Source: Bacteroidota bacterium (GTDB lineage Bacteria; Bacteroidota; Bacteroidia; Chitinophagales; Chitinophagaceae). Taken from it: a stretch of 8,035 nucleotides of DNA. The DNA is taken from positions 1 to 8,035 of the forward strand of contig JAEZRL010000054.1 of NCBI GenBank assembly GCA_023440945.1, in the 5' to 3' direction. The translations under genes were made by a program, and so were the position numbers. The notes under the pieces are model-generated. The model was given only the letters and a program-made list of their open reading frames with translations, had not been told where the DNA came from and made no database searches. Below, one piece after another: positions 6,584 through 8,035 of this stretch (position 1 is the stretch's first letter; each line of letters opens with the position of its first letter).

Positions 6584-8035
6584 TTATATAGCAGCTTTCT
6601 TAACACTGAGATGATCTTTCGTTCTTAGTTGTACATTTTCTCCCGGCTTTGATATCAGCCACAATCCTATAAAAGTAAGAAGGCCGTTCAATATCAACAA
6701 CTCAATGCCAATCTGGAAACCATTAAACCATACTGGAACATAGATACTGAGCAGATAACAAACAACCGGGGCTATAAGTGCAACGGCTAAAGTTGCATAG
6801 CCTTGTTTAACCAATCTCTTTGTAAAAATGCCGAATGTAAACAAGCCAAGTAAAGGACCGTAAGTGTATCCTGCTATAGTTAAAATAATTCCAATGATGG
6901 ATTTATTATCAATAAGTTTGAAGATCATCACGCATAAAAAGAAGATAACAGTAAACGTGAGATGCACTTTCATTCTTGTTCTCTTACGCTGTTGTTCAGA
7001 AAGATTCTCTTTTCTTTTCAAGCCAAGCATATCGATACAAAAAGATGATGTGAGCGCCGTTAAAGCGCCATCTGCACTGGGAAATAAAGCCGATATCAAC
7101 CCAATAATAAAAATAACAGATATGGCAGGCGGCAAATAATTAAGAGCAACAGTTGGGAAAAGATCATCGCCTCTTACATTCACACTCCTGGTTGCTTCAA
7201 ATAGATACAACAATCCGCCAAGGAAAAGAAATAATAAATTAACTAACACCATAATGGTGCTAAAAGTGATCATGTTTTTTTGCGAGTCTTTCAGATTTTT
7301 TACACTGATATTCTTTTGCATCATTTCCTGGTCAAGACCTGTCATACCAACGGTTATAAAAGCGCCGCCGATAATTTGCTTCAGCCAAAAGCCTGCACTC
7401 TTTCCATCGGTATTAAACATTTTGGTATAGCCTTTATCGTGCATGGATTGAATTGTATCACCAAACGATAATCCCATTGCCTGCATAATGTATATCACAC
7501 AAACGATCAGTCCTAACAGCATAAAAGTTGTTTGAAGCGTATCGGTAAAAACAATTGTTTTAACGCCGCCTTCAAACGTGTATAATAAGATCATTAATAA
7601 AATAACAAAAGTGGTTAGCCAGAAAGGGATGTTCAGGTTATCAAGAATGAACAACTGCAATACATTTATTACTAAATACAATCTTGCAGTAGCGCCTAAT
7701 GTTCTTGAAAGAATAAAGAAAAGCGAACCGGTTTTATAGGCCACAATACCAAAACGCTGATCGAGATAATGATAAATAGAAGTGAGGTTAAGTCGGTAAT
7801 ACAAAGGCAATAAAATAAATGCAACAATAAAATAGCCAATAAAGTACCCTATCACTACCTGGAAATAACCAAAGCCGGCTCCGCCAACTGTTCCGGGCAC
7901 ACTTACAAACGTAACACCGCTCAAAGAAGTGCCGATCATACCAAAGGCAACCAACATCCAGTTGGAATTGCGATTACCAATAAAAAAAGAGTCATTATTT
8001 GAATTACGGCTTGTGTACCATGCAACTACCAATAA
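6584..8035 (-). CDS. Sodium:solute symporter (SSS family), N-terminal codons beyond the window edge
   Basis: This inner membrane protein of the SSS (SLC5-like) family imports a small solute with Na+. The frame is open to the right edge (483 codons plus one base short of none: 484 sense/stop triplets from 8035), and begins within a hydrophobic segment (LLVVAWYTSR), so only a short N-terminal piece is probably missing; TTG at 8032 is not a credible start. About 12-13 hydrophobic segments are seen. Counting from that TTG codon, family features are GMIGTSLSGVTFVSVPG (31-47), YFQVVIGYFIGYF (56-68), the SRTLGATARLYL stretch (109-120), GGVKTIVFTDTLQ (155-167), GMTGLDQEMMQKNIS (229-243) and LISALFPSADGALTALTSS (312-330), the last matching the helix whose Ser/Thr residues bind Na+ in this family. 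The tail after about 461 is hydrophilic. It is the first gene in the window of a probable operon with the methyltransferase and glucosaminidase. The substrate (sugar, sialic acid, amino acid or other) cannot be told. Confidence 0.93.
   Translation of the reverse strand, partial: LLVVAWYTSRNSNNDSFFIGNRNSNWMLVAFGMIGTSLSGVTFVSVPGTVGGAGFGYFQVVIGYFIGYFIVAFILLPLYYRLNLTSIYHYLDQRFGIVAYKTGSLFFILSRTLGATARLYLVINVLQLFILDNLNIPFWLTTFVILLMILLYTFEGGVKTIVFTDTLQTTFMLLGLIVCVIYIMQAMGLSFGDTIQSMHDKGYTKMFNTDGKSAGFWLKQIIGGAFITVGMTGLDQEMMQKNISVKNLKDSQKNMITFSTIMVLVNLLFLFLGGLLYLFEATRSVNVRGDDLFPTVALNYLPPAISVIFIIGLISALFPSADGALTALTSSFCIDMLGLKRKENLSEQQRKRTRMKVHLTFTVIFFLCVMIFKLIDNKSIIGIILTIAGYTYGPLLGLFTFGIFTKRLVKQGYATLAVALIAPVVCYLLSIYVPVWFNGFQIGIELLILNGLLTFIGLWLISKPGENVQLRTKDHLSVKKAAI

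Noticed and set aside
8030..8032. TTG as the start codon of the symporter
   Set aside because: The frame remains open to the right edge and the codon before it also encodes Leu within a hydrophobic segment, so the true start lies outside the window.
1..8035. CRISPR array, tRNA, rRNA, insertion sequence or phage genes
   Set aside because: No regularly spaced direct repeats, tRNA-like cloverleaf, transposase or phage-like proteins were seen on either strand.

Overview
The window looks like a chromosomal segment of a Bacteroidota bacterium, most likely of the Chitinophagaceae/Sphingobacteriia type. The evidence is a SusC/RagA-type TonB-dependent outer membrane protein, a SurA-like parvulin of the Bacteroidota type, a FlgJ-like glucosaminidase with C-terminal LysM repeats, AT-rich DNA (roughly 38-40% GC by eye), weak or absent Shine-Dalgarno sequences, and one good match to the Bacteroidota -7 promoter element TAnnTTTG. 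The genus is inference; there is no rRNA or other marker to fix it.

All five genes lie on the minus strand, so transcription runs from high to low coordinates. From the right edge: a sodium:solute symporter (8035-6584, its first few codons outside the window), a class I SAM-dependent O-methyltransferase (6568-5924), and a secreted glucosaminidase with two LysM repeats (5924-4869). The gaps are 15 bp and then a 1-nt stop/start overlap, so these three probably form one operon. After a 293-bp gap with a probable promoter comes a periplasmic SurA-like peptidyl-prolyl isomerase (4575-3196), closed by a strong 13-bp-stem terminator (3172-3143). After a further long non-coding stretch with several dyads comes the SusC-like receptor (2672-1), whose C-terminus is cut by the left edge.

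Functionally the segment is mostly cell-envelope business: nutrient uptake across the outer membrane (SusC-like) and inner membrane (Na+ symporter), murein trimming (glucosaminidase), and outer-membrane-protein folding (SurA-like). The methyltransferase is the odd one out and its substrate cannot be read from the sequence. The SusD partner expected with a SusC protein would lie to the left, outside the window.

I did not find a convincing novel multi-gene system, RNA gene, mobile element or CRISPR array. The points most worth a second look are the approximately 470-bp non-coding stretch in front of the susC-like gene, with several perfect inverted repeats, and the split of the two parvulin active-site histidines between the two PPIase domains of the SurA-like protein.
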